In this document: positions 48,658 to 59,241 of the stretch, in pieces
Layout of the letters: every line of letters begins with the position of its first letter
Position numbering within the stretch: position 1 is the stretch's first letter
Made by a program: the position numbers and the translations under genes
The notes under the pieces: model-generated
Databases searched by the model: none
The model's input: the letters and a program-made list of their open reading frames with translations, nothing else
What the model was told of the DNA's origin: nothing
Source of the DNA: Bacteroidales bacterium
GTDB lineage: Bacteria > Bacteroidota > Bacteroidia > Bacteroidales > B18-G4
Direction: 5' to 3'
DNA: 64,000 bases
Assembly: GCA_018401355.1 (NCBI GenBank)
Contig: JAGYLD010000001.1
Coordinates: 51,606-115,605 of the forward strand

Positions 48658-49257
48658 CATGAAATTATTTCCTGGATACGAGACAATTACATTGAACTAA
48701 TTGCAGCATCCCTTGGACTTATTGCAATCTTTCTGCAGATCAGGCAAAAGATCTTTTACTGGCCTGTGAGCATCGTCCTGGTTAGCCTGTACATCATTGT
48801 TTATTTGAAAGCAAAGCTTTATGCAGACATGTCACTGCAGGTATATTACCTCATAATTAGCTTTTATGGTTGGTATTACTGGATATTCGGAAAAAAGAAC
48901 AAGGCAGAAAACAAAGTACCGGTAACCTTTGCTTCCCGGAAGCTTTTAATCAAGCTATTGATCGCCGGCATTCTTTTCTTTGTTATTATTTCACAAATAC
49001 TGGTCCATTTAACCGATTCCGATCTTCCTTATTGGGATGCTTTCACCACGGCCCTAAGTTTTGTTGCCACATGGATGCTTGCCAGGAAGATTATTGAAAA
49101 CTGGCTTGTATGGATTGTTGTGGATGCAGTATCCATCGGAATTTATATATACAAGGGCCTTTATCCAACTACAGTTTTATTTACAGTATTGACTATCCTG
49201 GCGTTTGTCGGCTATTATACATGGAGAAAAGATGCAGCAAAAGAAATCAATAATTAA
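48658..49257 (+). CDS. PnuC-family vitamin transporter
   Basis: Seven TM, PVSIVLVSLYIIVYLKAKLYADMSLQVYYLIISFYGWYYW, ENWLVWIVVDAVSIGIYIYKGLYPT. Confidence 0.92.
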   Translation, partial: HEIISWIRDNYIELIAASLGLIAIFLQIRQKIFYWPVSIVLVSLYIIVYLKAKLYADMSLQVYYLIISFYGWYYWIFGKKNKAENKVPVTFASRKLLIKLLIAGILFFVIISQILVHLTDSDLPYWDAFTTALSFVATWMLARKIIENWLVWIVVDAVSIGIYIYKGLYPTTVLFTVLTILAFVGYYTWRKDAAKEINN

Positions 49258-49762
49258 AAGGGTTGCGATCACAGGACCGGAATCAACAGGAAAATCTGTA
49301 TTGTCAAAACAACTGGCGGATTTCTATCACACTACATGGGTACAGGAATATTCAAGGGATTATCTTGATAATTTGAAACGCCCTTACGAAGAAAAGGATA
49401 TTCTTTTAATCGCCAGGGGTCAGCTTAAGGAAGAAAAAAAACTGTTCCAACAATCGAAAAAATTCATTTTTTGCGATACAGAAGCAATTGTAACCAAAAT
49501 CTGGAGTGAAGTTAAATACGGACGTTGCCATCCCTGGATTGAAGAGCAAATATCCAGGAATCCTTATGATCTGTATTTGCTATGCAATATTGATCTCCCC
49601 TGGGAATACGATCCCTTACGGGAGCATCCGGATAAAAGAGAATTCCTGTTTAACTTATACCTTAAAGAACTGAGCAAGCGCAATTTGCCCTATAAAATAA
49701 TTTCAGGCACCGGCACTTTAAGGCTTGATAATGCAATTAAAGCCATTGAACAAGCGTTTTAG
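49232..49762 (+). CDS. NadR-like P-loop kinase
   Basis: KRVAITGPESTGKSVLSKQLADFYHTTWVQEYSRDYLDNL. Overlaps pnuC by 26 bp; start at MQQKKS. Confidence 0.85.
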   Translation: MQQKKSIIKRVAITGPESTGKSVLSKQLADFYHTTWVQEYSRDYLDNLKRPYEEKDILLIARGQLKEEKKLFQQSKKFIFCDTEAIVTKIWSEVKYGRCHPWIEEQISRNPYDLYLLCNIDLPWEYDPLREHPDKREFLFNLYLKELSKRNLPYKIISGTGTLRLDNAIKAIEQAF

Positions 49763-49801
49763 TTTCTTATTTTTGCTTAAAAATAAAAGGTTGCGAAGAC
49801 A

Positions 49802-50995
49802 ATGGATCATCCTGAATCAAAAAAAAACGCCCATATTTTATATCTTCCCAAATGGTATCCGCACCGTTATGATCCAATGCCGGGACTTTTCATTGAAAGA
49901 CATGGCATTGCCGTTTCTGAACACTGTCTGGTAACCGTTTTATATGTTCATCAGGATGACAATCTCAAGAGAAAAAGCTTTGAAGTTGTCCATAGCACCG
50001 ATGAACCACTGCCGACCGTCAGGATATATTACAGAAAAAGTAATACAGGCATAGGTCTGGTTGACAAAATGGTGAATGCCTGGAGATTTTACAGGTTTCA
50101 CCAAAAAGGCATCAGAATGATAAGCCGGAAGCATGGTGCCCCTGATCTTATACACGTACATGTGTTAACACGCCACGGGATTATAGCCTTATTAAGAAAG
50201 CTTTTCAGAAACACGCCATTTGTGGTTACGGAACACTGGACCAGGTACCTCCCTTCCACCAACACTTATAATGGCTGGCTAAGAAAAAAAATGACCAATT
50301 GGGTTGGAAAACAGGCTGCGGCCATCATGCCCGTGACGGCCAACCTGAGGAATGCAATGACAGACTGTGGCATCAAAAACAACAATTATGTGATCATCCC
50401 CAATGTTGTAAACATGGAAATGTTCCGGCCACCTGAAAAGAAAAATACTAATGTTAAAAATCGGATTGTCCATGTATCCTGCTTCGATGATCAGCAAAAA
50501 AATATAACCGGAATCCTTCGAGTATTAAAAAGGATAAGCCGGGAAAGGGAGGATTTTATTTGTGACATGGTTGGTGAGGGCATAGATTACGAAAAGATCC
50601 TCGATTATTCCAGAGAGCTTGGCCTGTCTGAAGACACTGTATTGTTTTACGGTCTGAAAGAAAACCAAGAGCTTGCAGAGATTATGGCCAACGGAGATTT
50701 TATGATCATGTTCAGCAACTATGAAAACCTTCCCGTTGTGATCCTGGAAAGCTATGCTTGCGGAGTTCCGGTTGTTTCAACAGATGTTGGAGGCATCAAA
50801 GAACACCTTGACAAAAACCTCGGGTTACTGATCCAAGCCGGGGATGAAGAAGCATTATACAACAGCATTCACTATATGCTGGATAATATCAGCAATTATA
50901 ATGCTGATTTATTAAGGAAATATGCCACAGACCATTTCAGCAACAGGGTCATTGGAAATCAACTTTGGGAAGTTTATAAAGCATCAATAAATTAA
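49802..50995 (+). CDS. GT4 family glycosyltransferase
   Basis: LYLPKWYPHRYDPMPGLFIERHGIAVS...NLPVVILESYACGVPVVSTDVGGIKEHLD. Confidence 0.94.
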   Translation: MDHPESKKNAHILYLPKWYPHRYDPMPGLFIERHGIAVSEHCLVTVLYVHQDDNLKRKSFEVVHSTDEPLPTVRIYYRKSNTGIGLVDKMVNAWRFYRFHQKGIRMISRKHGAPDLIHVHVLTRHGIIALLRKLFRNTPFVVTEHWTRYLPSTNTYNGWLRKKMTNWVGKQAAAIMPVTANLRNAMTDCGIKNNNYVIIPNVVNMEMFRPPEKKNTNVKNRIVHVSCFDDQQKNITGILRVLKRISREREDFICDMVGEGIDYEKILDYSRELGLSEDTVLFYGLKENQELAEIMANGDFMIMFSNYENLPVVILESYACGVPVVSTDVGGIKEHLDKNLGLLIQAGDEEALYNSIHYMLDNISNYNADLLRKYATDHFSNRVIGNQLWEVYKASIN

Positions 50996-50999
50996 TCAT

Positions 51000-52304
51000 T
51001 TGTTAGCTAAAATCCTGAATACTTTTGGGGCCCGCTCGCTGGCTGCTATCCTGAACCTTTTGATAGCCATTGTATTATCCCAGTTTATAGGCCCTGTTGG
51101 AAAAGGACAGCAGGGATTGATCATTACCACCATCGCCTTCATCCTCGTTTTCTCGAACCTCATTGGTGGTGCCACATTGGTTTACCTCGTACCCAGATAT
51201 AAAACACCACAGCTTTTTCTGCCATCATATTTCTGGAGTATTCTCATAAGCGTCATGGCCTATGCAATACTGTATTTTTTCCCGGTAATCGACCGGTCTT
51301 ATAGTTTTCATATTGCGATTCTGTCAGCCATTAATTCATTCTCCAGCATCAATTCCAATATTCTGATAGGTAAGGAAAAAATCAAGGATGCCAACCTGAT
51401 CTCATTGCTTCAACCCCTTGTCACTGTGCTCATTTTGATATTGCTTTTTGCAGTGTTTTCAATGAAAAACGTTTACGCTTACATCGTTTCCTTATATATA
51501 TCATTTTTCATCGGATGGCTTTCAGGAATAGTTTTACTCAGGAAAACCCCATTGATCTTAAATTTTTCCCTGGGTGAAAGTATTGTCGTGGTGCGTGACA
51601 TGTTCAAATTTGGCTTTCTTAACCAGCTGGCACATATCACACAACTTATGAGTTTTAGATTAAGTTACTATATTTTAAACACTTATCATGGAGAGGGCAG
51701 TGTTGGTATCTATTCAAATGGCATCGCCCTGATGGAGTCTGTCTGGCTGATCAGCAAAAGTATTTCTCTTGTACAATATGCACGCATCGCCAATACAGGA
51801 GATGATAAATACGCAAGGACTCTTACGATCAGACTTATACAAGCCAGCCTTGCTATAAGCATCATGATCATCCTTGTATTCCTGATTATGCCTGAGGCCT
51901 TTTACATCGTTTTATTCGGTGAGGGATTTGCCGGTATAAAACTGGCTATGTGGTCGCTTGCCCCGGGAATACTGATATATAATATTAATATCCTCACCGG
52001 GCATTATTTTTCAGGAAGAGGGAAATATCACTTCAACACCATAGCCTCCTCAGCCGGATTATTGGTTTCGATACTCATGTTCTACCTCTTAATCCCTACC
52101 TATGAGGTAGCCGGAGCCGGGTGGGCAACTTCGATATCTTACCTGGCCACTTCTGTTATCATCGTGTACTTTTTTTTCAGGAATTATAAACTTGATGATG
52201 ACGATTGGAAAATTAACCGTAACCATTTTAGGGAGCTTTGGAAAGAAACCCTGAACATGTTGAAAATATCCACTCAAAAATCAAGTGGCATCGAGCGCAA
52301 GTGA
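51000..52304 (+). CDS. Polysaccharide biosynthesis flippase (Wzx-like, MOP superfamily)
   Basis: ~12 TM. FGARSLAAILNLLIAIVLSQFIGPVGKGQQGLI. TTG start. Confidence 0.88.
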   Translation: MLAKILNTFGARSLAAILNLLIAIVLSQFIGPVGKGQQGLIITTIAFILVFSNLIGGATLVYLVPRYKTPQLFLPSYFWSILISVMAYAILYFFPVIDRSYSFHIAILSAINSFSSINSNILIGKEKIKDANLISLLQPLVTVLILILLFAVFSMKNVYAYIVSLYISFFIGWLSGIVLLRKTPLILNFSLGESIVVVRDMFKFGFLNQLAHITQLMSFRLSYYILNTYHGEGSVGIYSNGIALMESVWLISKSISLVQYARIANTGDDKYARTLTIRLIQASLAISIMIILVFLIMPEAFYIVLFGEGFAGIKLAMWSLAPGILIYNINILTGHYFSGRGKYHFNTIASSAGLLVSILMFYLLIPTYEVAGAGWATSISYLATSVIIVYFFFRNYKLDDDDWKINRNHFRELWKETLNMLKISTQKSSGIERK

Positions 52305-53086
52305 ACGTCAAAATATTTATCAGGATGGACTGGCGTAACAAATTTGCTGGCTTTCAATTTCTTCCTGGTGTAAATGGCACATAAAGTGTTGGAAATGAAG
52401 TACAGGTTCCCGTGGAATTGCTTAGGTGTACCATCAAGTATACCAGCCATCACTTCATATCTTATGGTCTCGGGGTTTCTGGCATAATCATGCCAGACAA
52501 CCACACTATTTTCGTGGGTAAGGTATGTAAATACTTTATTGCTGTCATTTTTAACCATATCATAGTGATGGTCCCCATCGATAAATATCAGGTCGAATTT
52601 CTTATTCAGGCTCCGGTAGTCATAATCCACCGAATTTCCGCGGAGATGAACAATATTATCGAACTGTTTTGACAATACCCCATACTGATTGATATAATCT
52701 TCAGAATAGCCTGCATCTCTTATTTCCAGCTGGGACAAATTCAATGTAAAACATTCATTAGCGCAAGCCGCAACATTGGCAACACTCTCTCCCCGCCAGG
52801 TACCAATTTCAAAATAACTGCAATTCTCAAAATTCCTGGCCAGGCCCCTGAGCAGTGTTAAATCAGTCAGCAAGGAACCTCCATCCAGAAATGAATAGGG
52901 AGATATCAACTCATCAACATTGCCCAACAAATCAACAATATCAACCACCGGAAAACCATTATCCAAATGGTAATGCTTCTCAACATATTTTTTCCATTCA
53001 CTGGTATCATTCAAAACATTATTCAGCAACCAGGGTTTACGAACAATGAGTGTAAGAGCTTTGGTTAGTTTTTGGAACTTATTCAT
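52274..53086 (-). CDS. Class I SAM methyltransferase (Methyltransf_24-like)
   Basis: YFEIGTWRGESVANVAA...KFDLIFIDGDHHYDMVKNDSNKVFTYL...VVWHDYARNP. Tail-to-tail 31 bp overlap with the flippase. Confidence 0.8.
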   Translation of the reverse strand: MNKFQKLTKALTLIVRKPWLLNNVLNDTSEWKKYVEKHYHLDNGFPVVDIVDLLGNVDELISPYSFLDGGSLLTDLTLLRGLARNFENCSYFEIGTWRGESVANVAACANECFTLNLSQLEIRDAGYSEDYINQYGVLSKQFDNIVHLRGNSVDYDYRSLNKKFDLIFIDGDHHYDMVKNDSNKVFTYLTHENSVVVWHDYARNPETIRYEVMAGILDGTPKQFHGNLYFISNTLCAIYTRKKLKASKFVTPVHPDKYFDVHLRSMPLDF

Positions 53087-53112
53087 ATTTCAACTTTCAT
53101 TCGGCAGGCAAT

Positions 53113-54621
53113 TTACCGATTTTTCCTGTACAAAATAAAGCCTTCATTTTCCCAATCCTTCAAAAACAGATCATTTTTGTTTCGGATATATTCTCTTATC
53201 GCCTTGTCTGAATATTTTTTATGGACGAGCAAATAGTCAACACCAATTATTTCAAAACGTTCGTGCATGGAAGAAATATCCTGGGTTTTGTAATTTGCTA
53301 TACTCTGCCTGTCCGCATATAAAGCAAGTACCCGTGGTTTAAAAAACGCAAATACTGAATTCTCCGTCGTGTTGCTTTTTATATAATTAAAACATTCAAT
53401 CGAGGCAGGTTCCTGAGGTCCAGGTATGACGTGGTCGCAAGAAAGGAAAACCTTCCTGACATTGTAATTGTAGATCAGGACAAGCAGAATCCCAAAAAGC
53501 AAATATTTATACTTTCTGTACTTATACGAAAGCTTAAACTCCAGCTGAAAATTTTGCATGCCATGAATAAAGAAATACAAAAGCAAAGGTAATACAGGCA
53601 GCAAAAACCTGAATCCCGAATGCCGGTATGGATAGATCAATAAGATTCCTATATAAGTTATAAAAAGGATTTCCACAAAGGAGACCTTTCGAAGCATCCT
53701 GTTAATAAATCCAAGAAAAATAAATACAACAGCAAAGGAGCGCAATAACAACGAAGCAAAACGCCATTGCCCGTTTTGTGGATTAAAGAAATGCTCTATC
53801 ACACCAATATAATATGCAAGATTTTCCAGGATGGTAACACCTAGTGGTTCATTACCCCAGATATTTGTGTATGCGCTGTCCTCAACAGTAGCAATCTTAA
53901 ATATCAAATGATTAAGGAGAAAATAAACACAATAAGATATAGCTGCAAGGACAATTCCTTTTAACAAATAGAAGAACCTTCGTGACAATTTATTTTCCCT
54001 CAATTTGAATATAAGGAAAGCCATCCAAACCACGAAAGCAACAGGAAATGCCCATCCGATGGCACGAATAGAGATTAAAAAACCTGATAGCATTCCCATG
54101 GCAACAATCATTTTCCAGGAAATCAACTCTGACCGGCCAGTCAAAATCACCAGAAAAATCAGCAAAGCACCGAAAGGGATGTCTGACATGACCTCCATTT
54201 TGAACATGATCATCCACGGATTATAGGCCATTAATATAATGAGAAAGAAAATGATCAGATTTGAAAAATAATTTCTAAAAAACCACAATGATACTATCAA
54301 AAACACAATCAGAAAAAAAGACATAAAGGTTATAAGTACATGTATGTCCTGTCCGAATATAGCCATTACCGGCACGAGGAGCAAAGGAAAGCCAACCGGA
54401 TATGAAGGTGGCCCCAGTACCGGATTATCAGGATTATAAATATAATTGGTCTCAGAGACCGGATCTCCATTCAGGATATTCCTGGCTTCCATGATATACA
54501 TAGCAAAATCCCCTCCCCAATCGTGGCTATCCGTTACATTCAGGAATAGCAGAGGAAGGAACAAGAGGATCATCAGCATTAAAAATCCATACCGGTGCAG
54601 AACATTGAAAGATTGTTTCAT
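53113..54621 (-). CDS. Polytopic GT39/ArnT-like glycosyltransferase
   Basis: SHDWGGDFAMYIMEARNILNGD...GPPSYPVGFPLLLVPVMAIFGQ with ~11 TM and a C-terminal soluble domain. Confidence 0.78.
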   Translation of the reverse strand: MKQSFNVLHRYGFLMLMILLFLPLLFLNVTDSHDWGGDFAMYIMEARNILNGDPVSETNYIYNPDNPVLGPPSYPVGFPLLLVPVMAIFGQDIHVLITFMSFFLIVFLIVSLWFFRNYFSNLIIFFLIILMAYNPWMIMFKMEVMSDIPFGALLIFLVILTGRSELISWKMIVAMGMLSGFLISIRAIGWAFPVAFVVWMAFLIFKLRENKLSRRFFYLLKGIVLAAISYCVYFLLNHLIFKIATVEDSAYTNIWGNEPLGVTILENLAYYIGVIEHFFNPQNGQWRFASLLLRSFAVVFIFLGFINRMLRKVSFVEILFITYIGILLIYPYRHSGFRFLLPVLPLLLYFFIHGMQNFQLEFKLSYKYRKYKYLLFGILLVLIYNYNVRKVFLSCDHVIPGPQEPASIECFNYIKSNTTENSVFAFFKPRVLALYADRQSIANYKTQDISSMHERFEIIGVDYLLVHKKYSDKAIREYIRNKNDLFLKDWENEGFILYRKNR

Positions 54622-54626
54622 AAATA

Positions 54627-55010
54627 TTAATCCTTATCGGATGGATTATCAGATGGACGAATCATGGAATAAATACTAAGTCCCCGGTTCTTATACCCCC
54701 CCCAGAACATTAAAAATCCCGGAACAATCAATAATAGTGGAAGAAATAAATATTCCTGGTTCGCAAAGATCAGATAACCGGTTAAACCTATTCCTTCCAG
54801 CATAATGATGGCACCGGAGCACATGAAGCAACGCCAGGGGAGCATCAGATTGATAAAAAGCAAAACCATTACCACAGCAAGCAGACCCATTCCAGCAAGA
54901 TTTGCTTCATGGGACTGCATATCGGATAAGAAATTTGATGAGACATAACCAACAACAAATCCCATGGTTGCCAACGAAATAATATACGAAACAATAACAG
55001 TGATCTTCAT
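54627..55010 (-). CDS. Small four-TM membrane protein of unknown function
   Basis: 127 aa, hydrophobic, LPWRCFMCSGAIIMLEGIGLTGYLIF. Confidence 0.65.
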   Translation of the reverse strand: MKITVIVSYIISLATMGFVVGYVSSNFLSDMQSHEANLAGMGLLAVVMVLLFINLMLPWRCFMCSGAIIMLEGIGLTGYLIFANQEYLFLPLLLIVPGFLMFWGGYKNRGLSIYSMIRPSDNPSDKD

Positions 55011-55105
55011 TTTTAGTAAAAGTTTATTAAACAGACTTAAATATCAATTCCTTACCAAATATAAGATTAATGAATAAAAATTGGAAGACTTCATTCCAAA
55101 ACAAT

Positions 55106-55636
55106 TTATTTATTTTTTCTCAATAAGGATGGGAACATCATAGGAACTTCCTTCTTATATTTTTCATATTCCTCTCCAAAAGCTTTGGTCAGCACCTTTT
55201 CTTCATAACGCGAGATCAGGCAATAAAAAATCACGATAAATATCCATAATACGAATGAAACGAGCGACAAGGTAAATAGTGTAAGTCCGAGGTACAGCAA
55301 CATGGCGCCAAGATATATCGGGTGTCTGACAACTTCAAATACTCCTTTTCTGACCAATTCTGGTTTCTCTCGCACCTCGCCAAAGATTATCCTCAATCCG
55401 CGACGGGCAAAGACCCATGCAACAGATAGTATCAGTAAAGCAATTATAGTCCGGAAGTAAACAGGAATGTAATCCTGAAGAAAAGTTGAATATTTTAAAA
55501 AAAATGAATCCCCAATCCAGATTATTAAAAACAATATCAAAAAAACTATCTGACCGCCATCACCCCATCTATGTTCTCCAATTAAATCGGTCCGTCCATG
55601 ATGCCTTTTCAGGTTCTTTTCATGTTTTTTATTCAT
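55106..55636 (-). CDS. Isoprenylcysteine carboxyl methyltransferase/PEMT-like protein
   Basis: ELVRKGVFEVVRHPIYLGAMLLYLGLTL...SRYEEKVLTKAFGEEYEKYKKEVPMMFP. Confidence 0.9.
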   Translation of the reverse strand: MNKKHEKNLKRHHGRTDLIGEHRWGDGGQIVFLILFLIIWIGDSFFLKYSTFLQDYIPVYFRTIIALLILSVAWVFARRGLRIIFGEVREKPELVRKGVFEVVRHPIYLGAMLLYLGLTLFTLSLVSFVLWIFIVIFYCLISRYEEKVLTKAFGEEYEKYKKEVPMMFPSLLRKNK

Positions 55637-55806
55637 TTTACCAGGGTTAAAAGGTTGATAATTAGTTACAAATATATGAACTCCAACAATATCTGAAAGT
55701 TAAAATTCTATTATTTTATTTTTAAAAGATTTCAACACCCCACTATTGATAAGTTTTTCCGGCCATACAATATTAAATATGCCTGAATGGTTATTTTTGT
55801 TGAATC

Positions 55807-57675
55807 ATGGGAGAAATGTCAGAAAAATACACTGAAGACAGTATACGCTCGCTTGACTGGAAAGAACACATCCGTTTAAGGCCGGGGATGTACATTGGTA
55901 AACTTGGGGATGGTGCTTCACAAGATGATGGTATTTACATCCTCATCAAAGAGATCATTGATAATGCCATCGATGAATATGTGATGGGCCATGGTAAAAT
56001 CATTGAGGTAAGTATTGAGGACAAAACTGTCACCATCAGGGATTACGGTCGGGGAATGCCTTTGGGCAAGGTCATCGACTGTGTCTCAAAGATCAACACC
56101 GGTGCCAAGTATGATTCCAAGGTATTCAAAAAGGCGGTTGGACTTAACGGTGTTGGATCAAAAGCAGTCAACGCCATGTCTTCTTTCTTCAGGGTTCAAT
56201 CTGTCAGAGAGGGTAAAACAAAAGTTGTTGAATATCAAAGGGGAGAACTTGTTACTGACGAACCTATCCGGGAAGAAACAGTGTTAAAACAAGGAACCAT
56301 TATCACCTTCACCCCGGACAAAGAGCTTTTTGGACATATTCATTTCATCGATGAATATGTTGAAAAGCAACTCTGGAACTATGTTTTTCTTAATCAGGGG
56401 CTGACCATTATCTTCAATGGAGAGAAACTATACGCCAAAAATGGCTTACTGGACCTGCTTGAACGAAACATTAACGGGAACGGGCCATTATTATACCCCA
56501 TCATTCATATCAAAGAAAGAGACTTTGAATGTGCTTTCTCCCATAGCTCAAAGCAATACGGCGAGGAATATTATTCTTTTGTGAACGGACAGTTTACACC
56601 ACAAGGTGGTACACACCTCGTGGTTTTCCGGGAATCCATTGTCAGGGCTGTCAGGGAATTTTACAACAAGGACTTTGACACCAGCGATATCCGCGCTTCT
56701 ATCCTGGCGGCCATAAGCCTTAAAGTACAGGAACCTGTTTTTGAGTCCCAGACAAAAACAAAACTTGGATCACAGCTCATGGAGCCTGATGGGTTGAGCA
56801 TACGTAATTACATCAATGATATTATCAAAAGGCACCTCGACAATTTCCTGCATCAAAACCAGGAAACCGCTGAGGCGCTACACCGGAAGATTCTCCAATC
56901 CGAAAAGGAAAGAAAAGAGCTGGCAGGCATCAAGAAACTGGCAAGGGACAGTGTGAAAAAAGCCAGCCTTCACAACAAAAAACTCAGGGATTGCAGGGTA
57001 CACCTGAACACCAACCATGAACGCAAACTTGAAACTACGCTGTTTATTACTGAAGGGGATTCTGCTTCCGGCTCCATCACCAAAGCCAGGGACGCACAAA
57101 CACAGGCTGTCTTCAGTCTGAAAGGGAAACCATTGAACTGTTTTGGATTGAGCAAAAAAATAGTTTATCAAAATGAAGAGTTCAACCTGCTACAATCTGC
57201 AATGAACATCGATGAGGACATGGAAAACCTCCGTTACAACAACATCGTGATCGCAACAGATGCAGATGTGGATGGCATGCATATCAGGCTTTTACTGCTC
57301 ACCTTCTTCCTTCAATTCTATCCCGATCTTGTCAAGACCGGGCATCTTTATATTCTACAGACACCCTTATTCAGGGTCAGAAATAAAAAGGAAACCATCT
57401 ATTGCTATTCAGAAGAAGAACGCATCAAGGCAATACAAAAGTTGGGTAAGAATCCTGAGATAACACGTTTCAAAGGCCTGGGAGAAATTTCACCGGATGA
57501 GTTCAGGAATTTCATCGGCTCCTCCATCCGTCTTGATCCCGTGCTGTTGAAAAGAGAAATGCAGATCCAGGAGATCCTTTCATTTTACATGGGGAAAAAC
57601 ACACCCGACAGGCAGAATTTTATCATTGAGAACCTGAGGGTTGAGGAAGATATTGCAGAAGGAAAAGTAGCCTAA
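55807..57675 (+). CDS. parE: DNA topoisomerase IV subunit B (GyrB/ParE type)
   Basis: [70 protein letters not shown]. Confidence 0.93.
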   Translation: MGEMSEKYTEDSIRSLDWKEHIRLRPGMYIGKLGDGASQDDGIYILIKEIIDNAIDEYVMGHGKIIEVSIEDKTVTIRDYGRGMPLGKVIDCVSKINTGAKYDSKVFKKAVGLNGVGSKAVNAMSSFFRVQSVREGKTKVVEYQRGELVTDEPIREETVLKQGTIITFTPDKELFGHIHFIDEYVEKQLWNYVFLNQGLTIIFNGEKLYAKNGLLDLLERNINGNGPLLYPIIHIKERDFECAFSHSSKQYGEEYYSFVNGQFTPQGGTHLVVFRESIVRAVREFYNKDFDTSDIRASILAAISLKVQEPVFESQTKTKLGSQLMEPDGLSIRNYINDIIKRHLDNFLHQNQETAEALHRKILQSEKERKELAGIKKLARDSVKKASLHNKKLRDCRVHLNTNHERKLETTLFITEGDSASGSITKARDAQTQAVFSLKGKPLNCFGLSKKIVYQNEEFNLLQSAMNIDEDMENLRYNNIVIATDADVDGMHIRLLLLTFFLQFYPDLVKTGHLYILQTPLFRVRNKKETIYCYSEEERIKAIQKLGKNPEITRFKGLGEISPDEFRNFIGSSIRLDPVLLKREMQIQEILSFYMGKNTPDRQNFIIENLRVEEDIAEGKVA

Positions 57676-57686
57676 AAGATCCAAGA

Positions 57687-59195
57687 TTACCTGATTTCCC
57701 TGAATGCTCTTGTCAAAAATTCCGTTATTTCTCCGGCAAGCATTGCTTCCTCTGTCAATCTGGAAGCAGCATAGTCTCCTGCCAATCCATGCATATATAC
57801 TCCCATAATAGCTGATTCTTTTGGGGAGTATCCCTGTGCAAGAAAACCCAGGATAATACCGGTCAACACATCACCAGATCCACCTGTTGCCATTCCCGGA
57901 TTTCCTGTTGAATTAAAATAGCATGTGCCATCCGGACAACAGGTACTCGTATGCGCCCCTTTTACCACAACATATATATTGTGTTTTATTGCGAACTCCC
58001 TTTGAAGGTCGATGCGATCAAAACAATTCCCACTTTTACCTGCTATGCGTTCAAATTCTTTGGGATGTGGGGTAAGGATGCTCAATGGGGGCAAAAATGA
58101 GATCCAGGTCTTGTTTTCTCCCAGGATGTTGAGGGCATCGGCATCAAGGACAAGAGGAATACTGCTGTTTTGGATCAGCATCTTAAGTGCATTCTGTGTT
58201 TCCTTTTCAGTACCAATTCCGGGACCAACGCCAATGGCTGTATAATTATCAAGGACAGGATGTGCTGATATCATGCTTTCATTCTTATCCAGGCTTACCA
58301 TGGCTTCAGGAAATGCAGTCTGCATAATATTATACCCACAGGAAGGGATATGGGCCGTCACCAACCCTGCCCCCGACCTCAGACATGCCCTGGCTGCCAG
58401 AACAGCAGCGCCCATCTTTCCATAACTCCCAGATATAAGCAATGCGTGTCCATAAGTCCCTTTATGTGAAAATCTGGGACGTTTCTTAACAGCTTTTTTG
58501 ATGTCAACATCCTCAACATAATGATTCTTCACCTCCACCTGTTCAATATATTCAGGATGCAATCCGATGGGCAATACTGTCCAATCGCCGACAAAAACTT
58601 CATTTTCAGGAAAAAGAAATGCATACTTTGGGAATTGGAATGAAAGTGTATAATCTGCCTTAACAATGGCATCAGATTGTTGCATACTGCAGGCATCACT
58701 GAATAAACCGGAGGGTATATCTATGGCGACAACAATGCCCGGAGACCTGTTAATATGCCGGATCGCACTTGCAGCCAAGCCTTCTGCCGGCCTGGACAGG
58801 CCAGAGCCAAAAATAGCATCTACTATAATATCCGAAGATTCTAGATCAGGCATTTCTTCCGCTGAGCGAATATCATACACCCGAATATCAGAAACCAACT
58901 CAAGACGGTCATAATTGGTCTGAAAATCAGGAGAAACTTTTTTGGTAAAACGCACAACATAGATTTCAACAGGAGCATTTTGCCTGGCGAGAAGCCGTCC
59001 GCAAACCAATCCATCACCACCATTATTTCCGGGCCCGCAGAAGATCTTCACCCGCTGGCCCCTTTTCAATTTTTTATAAATCCATTTATAACATTCCCTG
59101 GCAGCCCTCTCCATCAATTCAGTGGAGTCAACTGGCTCATGCTTGATGGTGTATGCATCGGCTTCGCGAACTTTTTCAACAGGAAGAATCTTCAT
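57687..59195 (-). CDS. nnr: Bifunctional NAD(P)H-hydrate epimerase / ADP-dependent dehydratase
   Basis: FCGPGNNGGDGLVCGRLLA, HKGTYGHALLISGSYGKMGAAVLAARACLRSGAGLVT, NPGMATGGSGDVLTGIILGFLAQG. Start near MKILPVEKVREAD. Confidence 0.93.
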   Translation of the reverse strand: MKILPVEKVREADAYTIKHEPVDSTELMERAARECYKWIYKKLKRGQRVKIFCGPGNNGGDGLVCGRLLARQNAPVEIYVVRFTKKVSPDFQTNYDRLELVSDIRVYDIRSAEEMPDLESSDIIVDAIFGSGLSRPAEGLAASAIRHINRSPGIVVAIDIPSGLFSDACSMQQSDAIVKADYTLSFQFPKYAFLFPENEVFVGDWTVLPIGLHPEYIEQVEVKNHYVEDVDIKKAVKKRPRFSHKGTYGHALLISGSYGKMGAAVLAARACLRSGAGLVTAHIPSCGYNIMQTAFPEAMVSLDKNESMISAHPVLDNYTAIGVGPGIGTEKETQNALKMLIQNSSIPLVLDADALNILGENKTWISFLPPLSILTPHPKEFERIAGKSGNCFDRIDLQREFAIKHNIYVVVKGAHTSTCCPDGTCYFNSTGNPGMATGGSGDVLTGIILGFLAQGYSPKESAIMGVYMHGLAGDYAASRLTEEAMLAGEITEFLTRAFREIR

Positions 59196-59241
59196 AGGAT
59201 AATGTATCTTTCTTTCAAAGATAATCAATATGATCGAAGAT

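Noticed and set aside
49802-54621. Candidate complete capsule/O-antigen locus
   Set aside because: Only a GT4, a flippase, a methyltransferase and a GT39-like enzyme are present; no polymerase, export or sugar-nucleotide genes, so a full locus is not supported.
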